A stretch of 5,727 nucleotides of DNA from Desulfobacterales bacterium (GTDB lineage: Bacteria > Desulfobacterota > Desulfobacteria > Desulfobacterales > C00003060): the NCBI GenBank assembly GCA_030613145.1, contig JAUWMM010000146.1:1-5727 (forward strand). Reading direction: 5' to 3'. Both the position numbers and the translations under genes were made by a program. Shown piece by piece: positions 5,522-5,727 of this stretch. The notes under the pieces are model-generated. The model made no database searches. It worked only from the letters and a program-made list of their open reading frames with translations, and was not told where the DNA came from. Numbering within the stretch: position 1 is the first letter of the stretch; each line of letters opens with the position of its first letter.

Positions 5522-5727
5522 TCAAGGGCCGGACCGACTGATTTTTTCAATCACGGATGCTGCAAGAAGGGGAAACATGATTTCATGATGACCAATGAGG
5601 GTATAACCCATCCCGCCCATGCTGGTCGGGCGCTCGACCACATTCGTCGTGGGGCGGTAGTGCCGGATGAAATCCATATTCACGGCCGTAAATCGCTCCA
5701 CTTTGTGTCCCATATTCCGAACTTGGG
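5522..5727 (-). CDS. C-terminal part of an unrecognised protein (partial)
   Basis: The reading frame is open from the window edge to the TGA at 5522, giving at least 67 residues. An internal ATG at 5713 exists, but no stop precedes it within the window and the frame continues upstream (Gln-Val-Arg-Asn before the Met), so the gene very likely begins outside. I cannot name the family. The sequence is protein-like and motif-rich: FTAVNMDFIRHYRP, NVVERPT, then a Gly/Met-rich turn (SMGGMGYTLIGHHEIMFPLL) and a helical tail (AASVIEKISRSG). The His-His-Glu and the Gly-rich stretch look like a conserved ligand- or metal-binding end of an enzyme, which is inference. There is no membrane segment. It lies upstream of fmdB on the same strand, separated by 71 bp with a promoter, so it need not belong to the hem operon. 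Confidence 0.7.
   Translation of the reverse strand, partial: QVRNMGHKVERFTAVNMDFIRHYRPTTNVVERPTSMGGMGYTLIGHHEIMFPLLAASVIEKISRSGP

Overview
The window carries seven genes, or parts of genes, all on the minus strand, so transcription runs from high to low coordinates. No rRNA, tRNA, CRISPR array, insertion sequence or phage gene is visible. The content suggests an anaerobic Desulfobacterota-type (delta-proteobacterial) genome of moderate G+C. The pointers are a CobA-HemD fusion behind hemC, an FmdB-type zinc ribbon with extra C-terminal cysteines, and a small cysteine-rich protein. This is inference; no marker gene fixes the taxon.

Region 1 (5727 to about 2771) is a tetrapyrrole block. The C-terminal end of an unrecognised gene enters from the right edge and stops at 5522. 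A good sigma-70-like promoter lies in the 71-bp gap that follows. It precedes fmdB (71 aa), hemC (hydroxymethylbilane synthase) and a 506-aa fused uroporphyrinogen-III C-methyltransferase/synthase. fmdB and hemC are 2 nt apart, and hemC and the fusion gene overlap by 4 nt (ATGA), so this looks like one translationally coupled operon. HemC makes hydroxymethylbilane from porphobilinogen, the HemD half closes it to uroporphyrinogen III, and the CobA half methylates that to precorrin-2. Precorrin-2 is the branch point to siroheme, cobalamin and, in many sulfate reducers, siroheme-derived heme.

Region 2 (2770 to 536) is a two-component system after a 116-bp gap that contains an imperfect hairpin. 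It consists of a soluble twin-PAS histidine kinase of the HisKA_3 (NarX/DegS/NreB-like) class and a NarL/LuxR-type response regulator. The regulator's ribosome-binding site overlaps the kinase stop codon. No ligand can be assigned to the PAS domains.

Region 3 (535 to 1) holds the most interesting regulatory signal. The 182-bp gap downstream of the regulator contains a perfect 15-bp palindrome resembling known LuxR-type response-regulator sites, an AT-rich 7-bp inverted repeat, and a weak promoter candidate. They lead into a small gene for a four-cysteine protein of unknown function. My hypothesis is that this small gene is a direct target of the adjacent regulator.
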